Assembly: GCA_002724635.1 (NCBI GenBank)
Contig: PBPM01000050.1
Coordinates: forward strand, 1 to 42,555
Length of the DNA stretch: 42,555 nucleotides
Source: Rhodospirillaceae bacterium
GTDB taxonomy: Bacteria; Pseudomonadota; Alphaproteobacteria; UBA6615
Direction of reading: 5' to 3'
Positions 1-9,010 of this stretch are shown in pieces. Position 1 is the first letter of the stretch; every line of letters starts with the position of its first letter. A program made the position numbers and the translations under genes. The notes beneath the pieces were generated by a model. That model saw only the letters and a program-made list of their open reading frames with translations, made no database searches and was not told the DNA's origin.

Positions 1-1289
1 ATGCTGTCCGACGGTAGCGCGCGGGAGATCAGGCCGTGCGCCTGGGTGCGCGCCATCATTCCCGGCGCCACCTTCGCGGCCGGGTCGAACAAGCCTTTGT
101 TCTCCTTGTCTGGCGTGAGCTCCAGCGCGGCGAACAGGCCGATGCCGCGGACCTCGCCGACCAGCGGGTGGTCCGCGAACTGCTGCATTTGCTCCTGAAA
201 GGAGCCCATGACCGAGCGCACATGGCCCAACGTGTCGCGCTCCTCGTAGATGCGCAGCGTCTCTAGCGCCACCGCGGCCGAGACCGGGTGTCCGGAATAG
301 GTGTAGCCGGTATTCCACATGCCAAACTTGTCGCTGCCCTCGCGCAGCACTTGATATATCTCGTCGGTCATCAGGACTGCGCCGATGGGCAGGTAGGCTG
401 AGGATAGAGCCTTTGCGATCGACATTAGGTCGGGTTTGATGTTGTAGGTCTCGCACGCAAACATGTTGCCGGTGCGCATGAAGCCGGTGATTACCTCGTC
501 GGCAATCATCAGCACGTCATGCTTCTTCAACACGGCCTGTATCTTCTCGAAGTAAGACGCGGGGGGTGGGATCAGTCCGCCGGCGCCCATTACGGGTTCG
601 GCGATGAAGGCGGCGACCGTGTCCGGGCCCTCCTGCATGATCAGGTCGTCGAGCTCCTGCGCCAGCCGGTCTGCGAAATTCTCCTCGCTCTCGCCGTCCT
701 GGCCCTCGCGCCAATAGTGCGGCGTGGTGACGTGCAGGAACCGGTCAAGGGGAACGTCGAAGCCCTTCTGGGCATACTCGACGCCGGTGAGGCTCGACGC
801 GGCGAGCGTGATACCGTGATAGGCCTTGTGCCGGCCGATAATCTTCTTCTTCTTGGGCTTGCCACGGGCATTGTTGTAGTACCAGACGATCTTCACTTGG
901 GTGTCGTTGGCCTCAGAGCCGGAGTTGGTGAAGAACACCTTGCCCATATCTACAGGCGCCATCTTGACCAGCTTCTCCGCTAGGTCGATGGCGACCTCGT
1001 TGGATCGGTGGGTGAAGCCCTGAATGTAGGGCAGGCGGAGCATTTGCTCGTAGGCCACCTTGGCGAGGCGTTCCTCGCCGAAGCCGAGCGACGTACACCA
1101 GAGGCCGGCCATGCCCTCGATATATTCTTTGCCCTGTTCATCGTAGACATAGATGCCCTTACCCTCGTTGACAATGAACGGGCCATTCTCCTCATGCACT
1201 TTAGGGTTAGTGAACGGGTGCAGGTAGTACGCGATGTCGCGCGCGGCCGGGGAATTGGGTGCAAACTGGGTGCGGTCGGACGGTGCCAT
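1..1289 (-). CDS. Class III (omega) aminotransferase, C-terminus cut by window edge
   Basis: PLP-dependent fold-type I aminotransferase moving an amino group between an amine or omega-amino acid and a keto acid such as pyruvate; cytosolic. Reading back from ATG at 1289 the frame is open to the left edge (about 429 codons; the family is usually 450-460, so only the C-terminal tail is missing). Visible motifs in order: GLWCTSLGFG near the N-terminus, FFTNSGSEAND (phosphate-binding loop), YHGIT, AEPVMGAGG, the PLP-ring motif DEVITGF, and SIAKALSSAY with the Schiff-base lysine. AAGG lies 8 bases before the ATG. It follows manC on the same strand after 92 bases. The SAKALSS-type motif is typical of the putrescine or beta-alanine:pyruvate group, but the exact substrate cannot be read from sequence. 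Confidence 0.9.
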   Translation of the reverse strand, partial: MAPSDRTQFAPNSPAARDIAYYLHPFTNPKVHEENGPFIVNEGKGIYVYDEQGKEYIEGMAGLWCTSLGFGEERLAKVAYEQMLRLPYIQGFTHRSNEVAIDLAEKLVKMAPVDMGKVFFTNSGSEANDTQVKIVWYYNNARGKPKKKKIIGRHKAYHGITLAASSLTGVEYAQKGFDVPLDRFLHVTTPHYWREGQDGESEENFADRLAQELDDLIMQEGPDTVAAFIAEPVMGAGGLIPPPASYFEKIQAVLKKHDVLMIADEVITGFMRTGNMFACETYNIKPDLMSIAKALSSAYLPIGAVLMTDEIYQVLREGSDKFGMWNTGYTYSGHPVSAAVALETLRIYEERDTLGHVRSVMGSFQEQMQQFADHPLVGEVRGIGLFAALELTPDKENKGLFDPAAKVAPGMMARTQAHGLISRALPSDS

Positions 1290-1381
1290 GGGACTTACCT
1301 TGTCTGATGAACGTGCGTTTCCCTACGAACGTTAAGCTTACGGGACGGTCGCGGCAAGCGGTGCGGGGGAGATTCCCGGTT

Positions 1382-2797
1382 TCATGGAGTTTCCAGCCGC
1401 TCGAACTCGTCCTTGCCTGCGTTGGGGCCGGCCTGCACCTCGATCAATGTCAGCCCCTGGTTTTCGGCGGTGGCGAGCGCGTGGGCGGCGCCTGCGGGGA
1501 TGGAGATGGACTCGCCCGGCTCCAGTTGCTGGGTCGCGCCCTCGAGGGTTACCTCGGCTGTGCCTTCGATGACCATCCAGTGCTGGGCGGCGTTCCGGTG
1601 GCGCCGCAGGTTGACCCGTCCCCCCGCATGCACGGAGATGCGCTTGACGTGGAAACCGGGGCCGGCGTTGAGGGTCTTATACCAGCCCCAAGGCCGGTAG
1701 ACCTCGGGGAAAGTTACAGCCTCGCTGCGACCGGACTTGCCGAGTGCATCGACGATGTCCCGGACCTGCTGCACCTCGTCCTTGGGAGCGACTAGCACCG
1801 CATCGGCCGATGCGACGACGACGAAGTCCTCGAGCCCGATCGCGGCTACTAGCGTGCCGTCGCTGCGCAGGTAGCAGTCTCGCGCGCCGACCTGCACCAC
1901 GTCGCCTACGACCACGTTTCCGGCATTGTCCCTGGTACCAATTTCCCACAGCGCGCGCCAGGAACCCACATCTGACCAGCCCATATCGACTGGTACCACG
2001 GCCGCGTGCTCCGTCTTTTCCATCACCGCATAGTCGATCGAGGCCACGGGCGCAGCCGTGAACGCGTCTGCGTCCAAGCGGAAGAAGTCGAGGTCTTCGG
2101 TGCCGCGCGCTAGTGCAACACGACAGGCGGCGCCGGTGTCCGGAGTCAACCGGTCGATCTCCGCGACCAACGCGTCGGCCCGGAATACGAACATGCCGCT
2201 GTTCCAGTAATGGTTATCACTCGCTACATATTTCCGAGCCGTCGCCAGGTCGGGCTTCTCGACGAAGCCGGCAACGTCGCGCACACCTTCCAGATCTGCG
2301 ACCGGGTTGCCGGCCGCGATGTAGCCGAAGCCCGTCTCGGGCGTGCGCGGGGCGATCCCGAACGTGACGAGGCGGCCCGTTCGGGCAGCGGCTGCGGCTG
2401 TGTCGGCTGCCTCGCGGAACGCGGCAACATTCTGCACCACATGATCGGACGGCAGCACGAGCATGAGCGCGTTGGGGTCGCGGTCTAGCAGCCACAACGC
2501 TGCGGCGGTTAGGGCCGGGGCGGTATTCCGCCCGACTGGCTCGAGTAAGATCGCCTGCGGCTGCTGCTCTTGGCGGCGCAGCTGTTCAGCGACCATGAAC
2601 CGGTGTTCCTCGTTGCACACCACGAGCACGGGGGCGAAGCGCTCTGGCACACCAACCCGCAGGGTGGTGTCCTGCAGCATTGTCTGGTCGCTCGCGAGCG
2701 GCAGGAACTGCTTCGGATAGTCCCTGCGGCTCATCGGCCAGAGGCGGGTGCCCGCGCCGCCAGACAGGATGACGGGGGTAATCAAACCGCTTGCCAC
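1382..2797 (-). CDS. manC: Mannose-1-phosphate guanylyltransferase / mannose-6-phosphate isomerase
   Basis: Bifunctional enzyme of GDP-mannose synthesis, which supplies surface polysaccharides: it makes GDP-mannose from mannose-1-phosphate and GTP, and interconverts fructose-6-P and mannose-6-P. 471 residues, the normal length for the type II enzyme. The N-terminal nucleotidyltransferase half begins with GGAGTRLWPMSRRDYPKQFL and contains FVEKPD and YWNSGMFVF; the C-terminal cupin isomerase half contains YRPWGWYKTL, HWMVIEGTAEVTLEG and the IPAGAAHAL stretch. The start is a GTG preceded by a strong AAGGAG seven bases upstream; no ATG fits better. It is divergent from the nitrilase gene (103 bases apart). 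No other polysaccharide genes are nearby, so the glycan it serves is unknown. Confidence 0.94.
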   Translation of the reverse strand: MASGLITPVILSGGAGTRLWPMSRRDYPKQFLPLASDQTMLQDTTLRVGVPERFAPVLVVCNEEHRFMVAEQLRRQEQQPQAILLEPVGRNTAPALTAAALWLLDRDPNALMLVLPSDHVVQNVAAFREAADTAAAAARTGRLVTFGIAPRTPETGFGYIAAGNPVADLEGVRDVAGFVEKPDLATARKYVASDNHYWNSGMFVFRADALVAEIDRLTPDTGAACRVALARGTEDLDFFRLDADAFTAAPVASIDYAVMEKTEHAAVVPVDMGWSDVGSWRALWEIGTRDNAGNVVVGDVVQVGARDCYLRSDGTLVAAIGLEDFVVVASADAVLVAPKDEVQQVRDIVDALGKSGRSEAVTFPEVYRPWGWYKTLNAGPGFHVKRISVHAGGRVNLRRHRNAAQHWMVIEGTAEVTLEGATQQLEPGESISIPAGAAHALATAENQGLTLIEVQAGPNAGKDEFERLETP

Positions 2798-2865
2798 ACC
2801 AAATCTCCTTCTTGCCCGCTCTTGCTAGCGAAATTTTGGGCGCAGGCCAACGCCGCTGTGGCCTC

Positions 2866-2894
2866 GCGACAGGATTGCCAGGCTGGGTTACAAT
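2866..2894 (+). promoter_or_regulatory. Candidate promoter giving a leaderless nitrilase transcript
   Basis: GCGACA (2866-2871), a 17-base spacer, then TACAAT (2889-2894). Transcription would begin at about 2901, which is the A of the ATG itself. There is no Shine-Dalgarno sequence before that ATG, which fits leaderless translation, a mode common in alphaproteobacteria such as Caulobacter. The hexamers are imperfect, so this is a prediction. Confidence 0.4.
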
Positions 2895-2900
2895 GCCGCG

Positions 2901-3725
2901 ATGAAGTTTAGCGCCCTGCAGATGAACACCCGCAGTGAGAAAACCGCCAACCTTGAACAGGCGCGTTCGATCGCGGCGCAGGCCATGGCTGACGACGCAC
3001 CGGACATGCTGGTGCTGCCCGAGGTGTTCGCCTTCATGGGAGGCTCGATCACTGAAAAGCGCGCGGCGGCGGAGGAGCTTCCGGCGCCTGGCGAGGTCGG
3101 CGGTCCTGCCTATGAGATGTTGCGAGGCATAGCCTCAGATCACGGTGTCTTCGTTCATGGCGGCAGCTTCGTTGAGCGCGCGGGCGACGAATACTTCAAC
3201 ACGACGATAGCCTTCGACCGCGGAGGTGCTGAACTCGCGCGCTACCGCAAGATTCACCTGTTCGACGTATCGACGCCGGATGGCCGCGAGTACCGGGAAT
3301 CGGCTGCCTTCGGCGCGGGACGCGAGATTGTTACCTACGCGGCCGGCGATATCACGGTAGGCTGCAGCATTTGCTACGACCTGCGCTTCGCGGAGCTCTA
3401 TTGCGCGCTGGCCGAGCGGGGCGCCAACGTGATCATGGTGCCGGCCGCGTTCACCTTGCAGACCGGCAAGGATCATTGGGAGGTGCTCCTGCGCGCGCGC
3501 GCTATCGAGACCCAAACATTTGTCGTCGCGGCCGCCCAGACTGGCATCTACCGCGAGGAAAACGACGAGCGCGCGAGTTGGGGGCATTCGATGATCGTCG
3601 ATCCCTGGGGGCATGTGCTGGCGCAGGCGCGCGAGGGTATCGGCTATGCGACGGCGCGCATCGAACTGAGTTATCTGGAGATGGTCCGGCAACGTATCCC
3701 TGTTGCCGATCACCGCGTTCTCTAA
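2901..3725 (+). CDS. Carbon-nitrogen hydrolase (nitrilase superfamily, Nit1/omega-amidase type)
   Basis: Cytosolic amidase of the nitrilase superfamily, 274 residues, a standard single-domain length. The Glu-Lys-Cys triad is visible: Glu41 in VLPEVFAF, Lys in YRKIHLFDV, and Cys in VGCSICYDLRF. The YRKIHLFD and ICYDLRF signatures match the Nit1/omega-amidase branch, whose members hydrolyse deaminated glutathione or alpha-ketoglutaramate; I infer a metabolite-repair role. It is followed after 21 bases by an M20 amidohydrolase on the same strand. In many alphaproteobacteria this gene sits between grxC and the DUF1178 gene; here those two are at 34-35 kb and this gene is elsewhere. Confidence 0.9.
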   Translation: MKFSALQMNTRSEKTANLEQARSIAAQAMADDAPDMLVLPEVFAFMGGSITEKRAAAEELPAPGEVGGPAYEMLRGIASDHGVFVHGGSFVERAGDEYFNTTIAFDRGGAELARYRKIHLFDVSTPDGREYRESAAFGAGREIVTYAAGDITVGCSICYDLRFAELYCALAERGANVIMVPAAFTLQTGKDHWEVLLRARAIETQTFVVAAAQTGIYREENDERASWGHSMIVDPWGHVLAQAREGIGYATARIELSYLEMVRQRIPVADHRVL

Positions 3726-3746
3726 GATGCCTTGAAAGGGAATTAG

Positions 3747-4925
3747 ATGAACATCAAGGACGAGATCGCCCGCGATCACGAGTTGCTGACGGCGTGGCGC
3801 CGCGACTTTCATGCTCACCCCGAGCTGGCGTTTCAGGAGGAGCGCACCTCCGCTCTGGTCGCTGAAAGGCTTGAGAGTTTCGGGGTCGGGGTCCATCGCG
3901 GCTTGGCTGGGACCGGCGTTGTGGGGCAGCTCACCGCCGGTACCGGCAACCGCGCGATCGCGCTGCGGGCGGACATGGACGCGCTGCCTATGGACGAGGG
4001 GAACGACTTCGATCACGTCTCTAGGACACCGGGTGTCATGCATGGCTGCGGCCATGACGGGCATACGACGATGTTACTGGGCGCGGCTAAGTACCTTGCC
4101 GCGACCAAGCAATTCGATGGTACGGTCTATTTTATCTTTCAGCCCGCCGAGGAGGCCGAGGGTGGCGCCGAGGTGATGGTTAAGGAAGGCCTGTTTGAGA
4201 GGTTTCCCGTAGAGTCCATCTACGGTATGCATAACTGGCCAGGAATGCCGGTAGGTGAGTTCGCCATCGCGGCTGGCCCGATGATGGCGGCCTTTGATAT
4301 ATTCAATCTGGTAATTCGCGGACGCGGCAGCCACGCAGCGATGCCCCATCAGGGCATCGACAGCATAGTTATGGCGTCCAAAGTGGTGGACGCACTACAG
4401 AGCATCACGAGCCGGAACATCGACCCGATCGATTCCCTCGTTGTATCGGTCACCCAGATTCATGGCGGCGACGCCTACAACGTTATCCCCGGCGAGGTTG
4501 TTCTAAACGGCACGGTCCGGTCGTTCAGCGAGGCGGTGCGCGATCGTGTGGAGCCGGCCATGCGGCGTATCGCCGACGGGGTTTGCGCCGCGTTTGGCGG
4601 CACGGCGGAGTTGCATTATGAGAGGCGCTATCCGGCGACGGTGAACAGCGTCGAGGAAACCGAACACGCCGTAGCTGCTGCGTCGTCGATCGTGGATAAG
4701 CAGAAGATCGACCGTAGCCCCGTTCCGAGTATGGGGTCCGAGGACTTCGCCTACATGCTGCGCGAGAAGCCCGGCAGCTATGTCTGGGTCGGCAACGGCG
4801 CGGTCGAGGGCAGCTGCATGCTCCACAATCCGGGCTATGATTTCAACGACGAGATTATTCCGCTCGGCGTGACCTACTGGTCGGAATTGGTCGAGCAGGT
4901 GCTGTCCGCGGACCGGTCGAGCTAG
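3747..4925 (+). CDS. M20-family amidohydrolase (hippurate hydrolase / aminoacylase-like)
   Basis: Zinc-dependent M20D metallohydrolase that removes acyl groups from N-acyl amino acids or related amides; 392 residues, typical length. Metal-binding and catalytic motifs appear in order: ALRADMDALPM, MHGCGHDGHTTMLLG, FQPAEEAEGGAE (the catalytic and metal-binding Glu pair), MHNWPGMPVG, the dimerisation-domain motif GRGSHAAMPH, and the C-terminal SMGSEDFAYM and HNPGYDFND. AAAGGGAA precedes the ATG. It probably shares a transcript with the nitrilase gene. The natural substrate is not readable; hippurate hydrolase is a family label only. Confidence 0.92.
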   Translation: MNIKDEIARDHELLTAWRRDFHAHPELAFQEERTSALVAERLESFGVGVHRGLAGTGVVGQLTAGTGNRAIALRADMDALPMDEGNDFDHVSRTPGVMHGCGHDGHTTMLLGAAKYLAATKQFDGTVYFIFQPAEEAEGGAEVMVKEGLFERFPVESIYGMHNWPGMPVGEFAIAAGPMMAAFDIFNLVIRGRGSHAAMPHQGIDSIVMASKVVDALQSITSRNIDPIDSLVVSVTQIHGGDAYNVIPGEVVLNGTVRSFSEAVRDRVEPAMRRIADGVCAAFGGTAELHYERRYPATVNSVEETEHAVAAASSIVDKQKIDRSPVPSMGSEDFAYMLREKPGSYVWVGNGAVEGSCMLHNPGYDFNDEIIPLGVTYWSELVEQVLSADRSS

Positions 4926-5592
4926 GCTCGGATCACGCTTAATTCCGTTTAACCATATGGCAAGGCTTGGGCGGCCCTCTGTACCACGAGCCTATGTTAC
5001 TATTTCCGCATATCATCATCACTTCCTACTTCGTGCTGGCAACCGCCGCTGTAAAGACCGCGCCGAGCCTCTTGCTGGCTCTATCGGTCGACATGGCGCC
5101 GACGGCCGCCGGACTGGTTTTTCTCGGCTTAGCGTTCGCGCATTTGATCTTCACCCAGTCCGAGCGCAACCGCCGGCTTGTCTAGGAACTGTCCCTAGTG
5201 CGCTGCCCGACGCATGCGATCGCCAAGGATCTTCTAAATACCCAGACGCAGGTGTTGAAGGGGTTGATCAAAGCCTGCTCGCGCCAGCAGACCAAGGGTG
5301 CCCTGTCTGCCGGCGCGGCACTGCTCGAACGGCCCCATCGCGTGGCCGTCGAGGGTCGCGAGGCCGTCAGCGCCCCATCCGCAGACTATCTCAGCGATGT
5401 CGATGACCCTGAGGTGATCGACATCGCGCGCAAGGCCCACATATCGACCGGGTCGATGTGTATCTCCAACCGATCGTCAACATATCCTAGCGGATGAGCC
5501 GCCACTGCAAGTGCTAAACCCGCAATCGCTAATTTGCATTCACGAGCTCGGGCGCTTTCCTCTCGGTGGCAGACATGGCATACGCCTGTCCT
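4926..5592. other. Gene-poor stretch between the M20 gene and the HAD gene
   Basis: No conserved gene is recognisable. It holds one possible small membrane-protein frame (4994-5185, listed separately). After that frame's TAG, the same frame stays open to about 5497 and reads as plausible soluble protein with GC-rich third positions (for example TQTQVLKGLIKACSRQQTKG). I cannot assign either part to a family. No tRNA, repeat or convincing terminator was seen. Confidence 0.4.
4994..5185 (+). CDS. Possible small two-helix membrane protein, unassigned
   Basis: 63-residue frame beginning MLLFPHIIITSYFVLA, with two hydrophobic stretches (roughly residues 3-18 and 38-56) and a charged end (QSERNRRLV). 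The composition fits a real small inner-membrane protein. There is no good Shine-Dalgarno sequence; a start at 4967 in the same frame is also possible and would add nine residues. I do not recognise the family. It lies 68 bases after the M20 gene. It could equally be a chance frame in GC-rich DNA. Confidence 0.3.
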   Translation: MLLFPHIIITSYFVLATAAVKTAPSLLLALSVDMAPTAAGLVFLGLAFAHLIFTQSERNRRLV

Positions 5593-6468
5593 ATGAACAC
5601 AGAACTCCTGCCGGGCTTTCGGAGCCTCGGGTCGCGATACGACTACCTGATCGTGGATCTTTGGGGTACCTTGCACGACGGTATTGCGCCGCTGCCGGGT
5701 GCCGTGGAATGCCTAGAAGAATTCGGCGCTGTCGGCACTCGGATCACCCTGCTGTCCAATGCCCCTTTCCGCGTTGCCGGGGTGCGCGAGCTGCTGGCCC
5801 AGATTGGGATTCAGGATTCGATCTATGAAGACATCTTCTGCTCCGGCGAGATCGCGTGGCGCGCTATTCGCGACCGGGCCGACTCCTGGCACGCAAAACT
5901 GGGGCGGCGCGTGGCTTTCATTGGGCCGGACCGCCACCGCTCTATGCTCGACAATCCCGGTATCGACGCGATCGCCGAGATTGAGGACGCGGATTTCTTG
6001 ATCTGCACGGGACCGCGAGAGGCGGGACATGTGCTGGACGACTATATGCCCGAACTCGCGCGCGCGTCGGCGGCAAAGCTGCCGATGGTCTGCACCAACC
6101 CCGATCGCGAGGTTTTGCGCGGCGACACCCGGGAAATCTGCGCCGGTGCGTTGGCCGAGGCCTACGAAAGCCGTTTCGGTGGCGATGTCGCGTGGCATGG
6201 GAAGCCCTACAGGCCGGTTTTCGACGAGGTGCTGCGCATTCTCGGTAACCCCGATCGGGCCCGGGTGCTGATGATCGGTGACGGTCTGGCCACCGATGTG
6301 GCCGGCGCGGCCGGTGCGGAGATCGATGCGGCCTTCATCGTCGGTGGCATCGCCGCCGAGCGTCTGCGCGCCTCACCTGGCGCGTTGCCCGACCCGGGGA
6401 GGCTTGCCGCGCTTCTTGGCGAGGTGGGGCAGAGCCCGCGCTATGCTATGCCGGGCTTGATCTGGTAA
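5593..6468 (+). CDS. HAD superfamily class IIA hydrolase (TIGR01459-like)
   Basis: Predicted cytosolic phosphatase of the haloacid dehalogenase superfamily, subclass IIA (NagD-like). From ATG 5593 it has 291 residues. Motif I is degenerate: DYLIVDLWGTLHDG has DLWGT, with the nucleophile Asp but Trp in place of the second Asp, as in the TIGR01459 group. Motif II is TLLSNAPF, the Lys motif is around WHGKPYRPVFDEVL, and motif IV is MIGDGLATDVAGAAGAE. An in-frame GTG at 5566 and ATG at 5575 could extend it; I prefer 5593 because the family normally begins shortly before this point. The substrate is unknown. Flanked by non-coding DNA on both sides. Confidence 0.85.
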   Translation: MNTELLPGFRSLGSRYDYLIVDLWGTLHDGIAPLPGAVECLEEFGAVGTRITLLSNAPFRVAGVRELLAQIGIQDSIYEDIFCSGEIAWRAIRDRADSWHAKLGRRVAFIGPDRHRSMLDNPGIDAIAEIEDADFLICTGPREAGHVLDDYMPELARASAAKLPMVCTNPDREVLRGDTREICAGALAEAYESRFGGDVAWHGKPYRPVFDEVLRILGNPDRARVLMIGDGLATDVAGAAGAEIDAAFIVGGIAAERLRASPGALPDPGRLAALLGEVGQSPRYAMPGLIW

Positions 6469-6853
6469 CAGCCTGCGAACGAAGATTTTAGCGAGTCGGT
6501 TTTTACGCGGGGCCGCGCCTCGTTTGTGACGAAACGGCTTGGTTCAACAAATCATGGGTTTGAGTGTGTACCGCCATAAATGGGACTCGTACTTCGATTT
6601 GCCCTTGGAGACGGCCTGACCGACTCTTTCGGACCTGACGCGCTTCAACGAGGCGGCCGAGCTTCCTAGGCATCAAATAACAGGGACACCTCCGCTAGAT
6701 GATTCGGTGCCTTAAACTGCCGAGGCCAAGCTAGGTTCGTTCCTGCGGATCTACAAAGCCATACACAGGCCCGTGATCTCCGACCAATAGACCGGCCAGA
6801 GGCCACGCACTATAATTTGTAAACATCCTTAACGCGGCAGTGTGAGCCGGAAA
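6469..6853. other. Intergenic region carrying the scpA promoter
   Basis: No gene recognised. Short frames such as the one at 6554 are interrupted by stops within about 25 codons. The right end holds a good promoter (6788-6816, listed separately). I see no hairpin with a T-run that would terminate the HAD gene. Confidence 0.5.
6788..6816 (+). promoter_or_regulatory. Predicted sigma-70 promoter of methylmalonyl-CoA mutase
   Basis: TAGACC (6788-6793), a 17-base spacer and a perfect TATAAT (6811-6816). The start of transcription would be near 6823, leaving a 5' leader of roughly 20-30 bases before the mutase start. This is one of the best promoter matches in the window. Confidence 0.6.
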
Positions 6854-9010
6854 ATGGCCGACTTTCCGAAAAACAGCCTTGGTGAATGGACCGCACGCGC
6901 GGATGAAGAATTGCGCGAGCGCGCAGCTGACGACCTGACCGTCGACACGCCCGAGGGAATTGCAATCAAGCCGATCTACACGCCGGCGGATCTCGGAGGA
7001 ATTCCCTGGCTGGACAACATGCCTGGATTTCCGCCCTTCATTGGCGGCCCGAGGGCGACGATGTATGCCGGCCGGCCCTGGACCGTGCGCCAGTATGCGG
7101 GCTTCTCGACGGCCGAGGAATCCAATGCCTTCTACCGCAAGGCGCTTGAGGGGGGGCAGCGCGGACTTTCGGTCGCCTTCGATCTTGCCACCCATCGCGG
7201 CTATGACAGCGATCACCCGCGCGTTGTCGGCGATGTCGGTAAGGCCGGGGTGGCAATCGACAGCGTCGAGGACATGAAGCTTCTCTTTGATGGCATTCCG
7301 CTCGACGAGATGAGCGTTTCGATGACCATGAACGGCGCGGTGCTGCCGGTGCTCGCGAATTTCATCGTCGCGGGCGAGGAACAGGGGGTCGCGATCAAGA
7401 AGCTCTCCGGGACCATTCAGAACGACATCCTCAAAGAGTTCATGGTCCGCAACACTTACATTTACCCGCCGGCGCCCTCAATGCGCATAGTCTCGGACAT
7501 CATCGGCTACACGGCCGAGAACATGCCGCGGTTCAACTCGATCTCGATCTCTGGCTATCACATGCAGGAGGCCGGTGCGACGGCCGTGCAGGAGCTCGCC
7601 TTCACCTTGGCGGACGGCATCGAATATGTCCGCGCGGCCGTTTCGAATGGACTCGACGTCGACAAGTTCGCGCCCCGCCTGTCTTTCTTCTTCGGCATCG
7701 GTATGAACTTCTTCATGGAGATCGCCAAGCTGCGCGCGGCCCGTTTCCTATGGGCGCATGCCATGCGCGACATGTTCAACGCCGCCGACGAGCGCTCGCT
7801 GATGCTGCGCACCCACTGTCAGACATCGGGCGTGTCTCTGACGGAGCAGGACCCGCACAACAACATCGTGCGCACCACGATCGAAGCGCTGGCCGCGACC
7901 CTCGGTGGCACCCAGTCGCTGCACACCAATTCTTTTGACGAGGCAGTCGCGCTGCCTACTCCGTTCTCGTCGCGCGTGGCGCGCAACACCCAGCTCATCC
8001 TCCAGCACGAGGCCGGCATCACACAGGTCGTCGATCCCTTGGCGGGATCCTACTATGTGGAGAGCTTGACCAACGCGCTGGTGGTCGAGGCCCGCAAGAT
8101 AATAGACGAGGTCGAGGATCTTGGCGGTATGACGCGTGCGGTCGAGTCGGGAATGCCCAAGCTGCGGATCGAGGAAGCTGCGGCACGGCGTCAGGCGCGG
8201 ATCGACCGTGCTGAGGATGTGATTGTCGGCGTCAACCGCTACCAGCCAGACACGGCCGAGGAGATCGACGTCCTCGATATCGACAACACCAGGGTTCGCG
8301 AGACGCAGATTACGCGGCTGAAGGATGTGCGCGAAGCGAGGGATGTCGCGAAATGCACCGCCGCACTCGAAGCGCTGACCCGAATCGCGCAATCTGGTGA
8401 CGGCAATCTGCTGGCGGCCTGTGTCGAAGCCGCGCGGGTGCGTGCTACCGTGGGGGAGATGTCGGATGCAATGGAAGCGGCCTTCGGTCGGCACAGTGCA
8501 ACCGTGAGGTCGATCTCGGGGGTATATGCCGCAGCCTATGAGGGCGATGAAGGTTTCCGAGAGGTCCTTGAACATGTTGATGCGTTCGCTGCGGAGGAGG
8601 GCCGCCGGCCGCGCATGCTAGTGGTCAAGCTCGGTCAGGACGGGCATGACCGCGGCGCTAAGGTGATCGCCACGGCCTTCGCCGATCTCGGGTTCGACGT
8701 CGATGTCGGGCCGCTCTTTGCGACGCCGGAGGAGGCGGCGCAGCAGGCGGTTGAGAACGATGTTCATATCGTCGGTGTCTCGACCCAAGCAGCAGGCCAC
8801 AAGACCCTCGTGCCAAAGCTCACCGAAGCGTTGCGTGCTGCGGGTGCTGAGGACATCGTGGTGATCTGCGGCGGCGTTATTCCGACCAAGGACTATGATT
8901 TCCTGAAGTCGAGCGGCACTTCAGCGATCTATGGACCGGGGACCAATATTCCGGAGGCTGCCCGCGAGGTGCTAAATATGGTTCGGTCGCGCCGGGGCGA
9001 AGTCGCCTGA
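6854..9010 (+). CDS. scpA: Methylmalonyl-CoA mutase, single-subunit
   Basis: Adenosylcobalamin-dependent enzyme interconverting (R)-methylmalonyl-CoA and succinyl-CoA; it feeds propionyl-CoA from valine, isoleucine and odd-chain fatty acids into the TCA cycle. About 718 residues, matching the ScpA-type single polypeptide. The N-terminal TIM barrel starts with [10 protein letters not shown] and contains the substrate-binding stretch [11 protein letters not shown]...[18 protein letters not shown] and [15 protein letters not shown] follow. The C-terminal B12 domain has [14 protein letters not shown], whose Asp-x-His-x-x-Gly provides the lower cobalt ligand, and then [12 protein letters not shown]. 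An in-frame GTG at 6842 adds four residues; neither start has a strong Shine-Dalgarno sequence. An Lrp gene and meaB follow on the same strand. Confidence 0.95.
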   Translation: MADFPKNSLGEWTARADEELRERAADDLTVDTPEGIAIKPIYTPADLGGIPWLDNMPGFPPFIGGPRATMYAGRPWTVRQYAGFSTAEESNAFYRKALEGGQRGLSVAFDLATHRGYDSDHPRVVGDVGKAGVAIDSVEDMKLLFDGIPLDEMSVSMTMNGAVLPVLANFIVAGEEQGVAIKKLSGTIQNDILKEFMVRNTYIYPPAPSMRIVSDIIGYTAENMPRFNSISISGYHMQEAGATAVQELAFTLADGIEYVRAAVSNGLDVDKFAPRLSFFFGIGMNFFMEIAKLRAARFLWAHAMRDMFNAADERSLMLRTHCQTSGVSLTEQDPHNNIVRTTIEALAATLGGTQSLHTNSFDEAVALPTPFSSRVARNTQLILQHEAGITQVVDPLAGSYYVESLTNALVVEARKIIDEVEDLGGMTRAVESGMPKLRIEEAAARRQARIDRAEDVIVGVNRYQPDTAEEIDVLDIDNTRVRETQITRLKDVREARDVAKCTAALEALTRIAQSGDGNLLAACVEAARVRATVGEMSDAMEAAFGRHSATVRSISGVYAAAYEGDEGFREVLEHVDAFAAEEGRRPRMLVVKLGQDGHDRGAKVIATAFADLGFDVDVGPLFATPEEAAQQAVENDVHIVGVSTQAAGHKTLVPKLTEALRAAGAEDIVVICGGVIPTKDYDFLKSSGTSAIYGPGTNIPEAAREVLNMVRSRRGEVA

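Noticed and set aside
3135-4064. 309-codon minus-strand frame opposite the nitrilase and M20 genes
   Set aside because: It crosses two genes with clear catalytic motifs on the other strand and has no recognisable domain.
6540-6560. GGTTCAACAAATC as a tRNA T-arm
   Set aside because: No matching acceptor or anticodon arm could be built around it.
7748-8575. 275-codon minus-strand frame opposite scpA
   Set aside because: Antisense to a conserved part of the mutase; no start context or domain.
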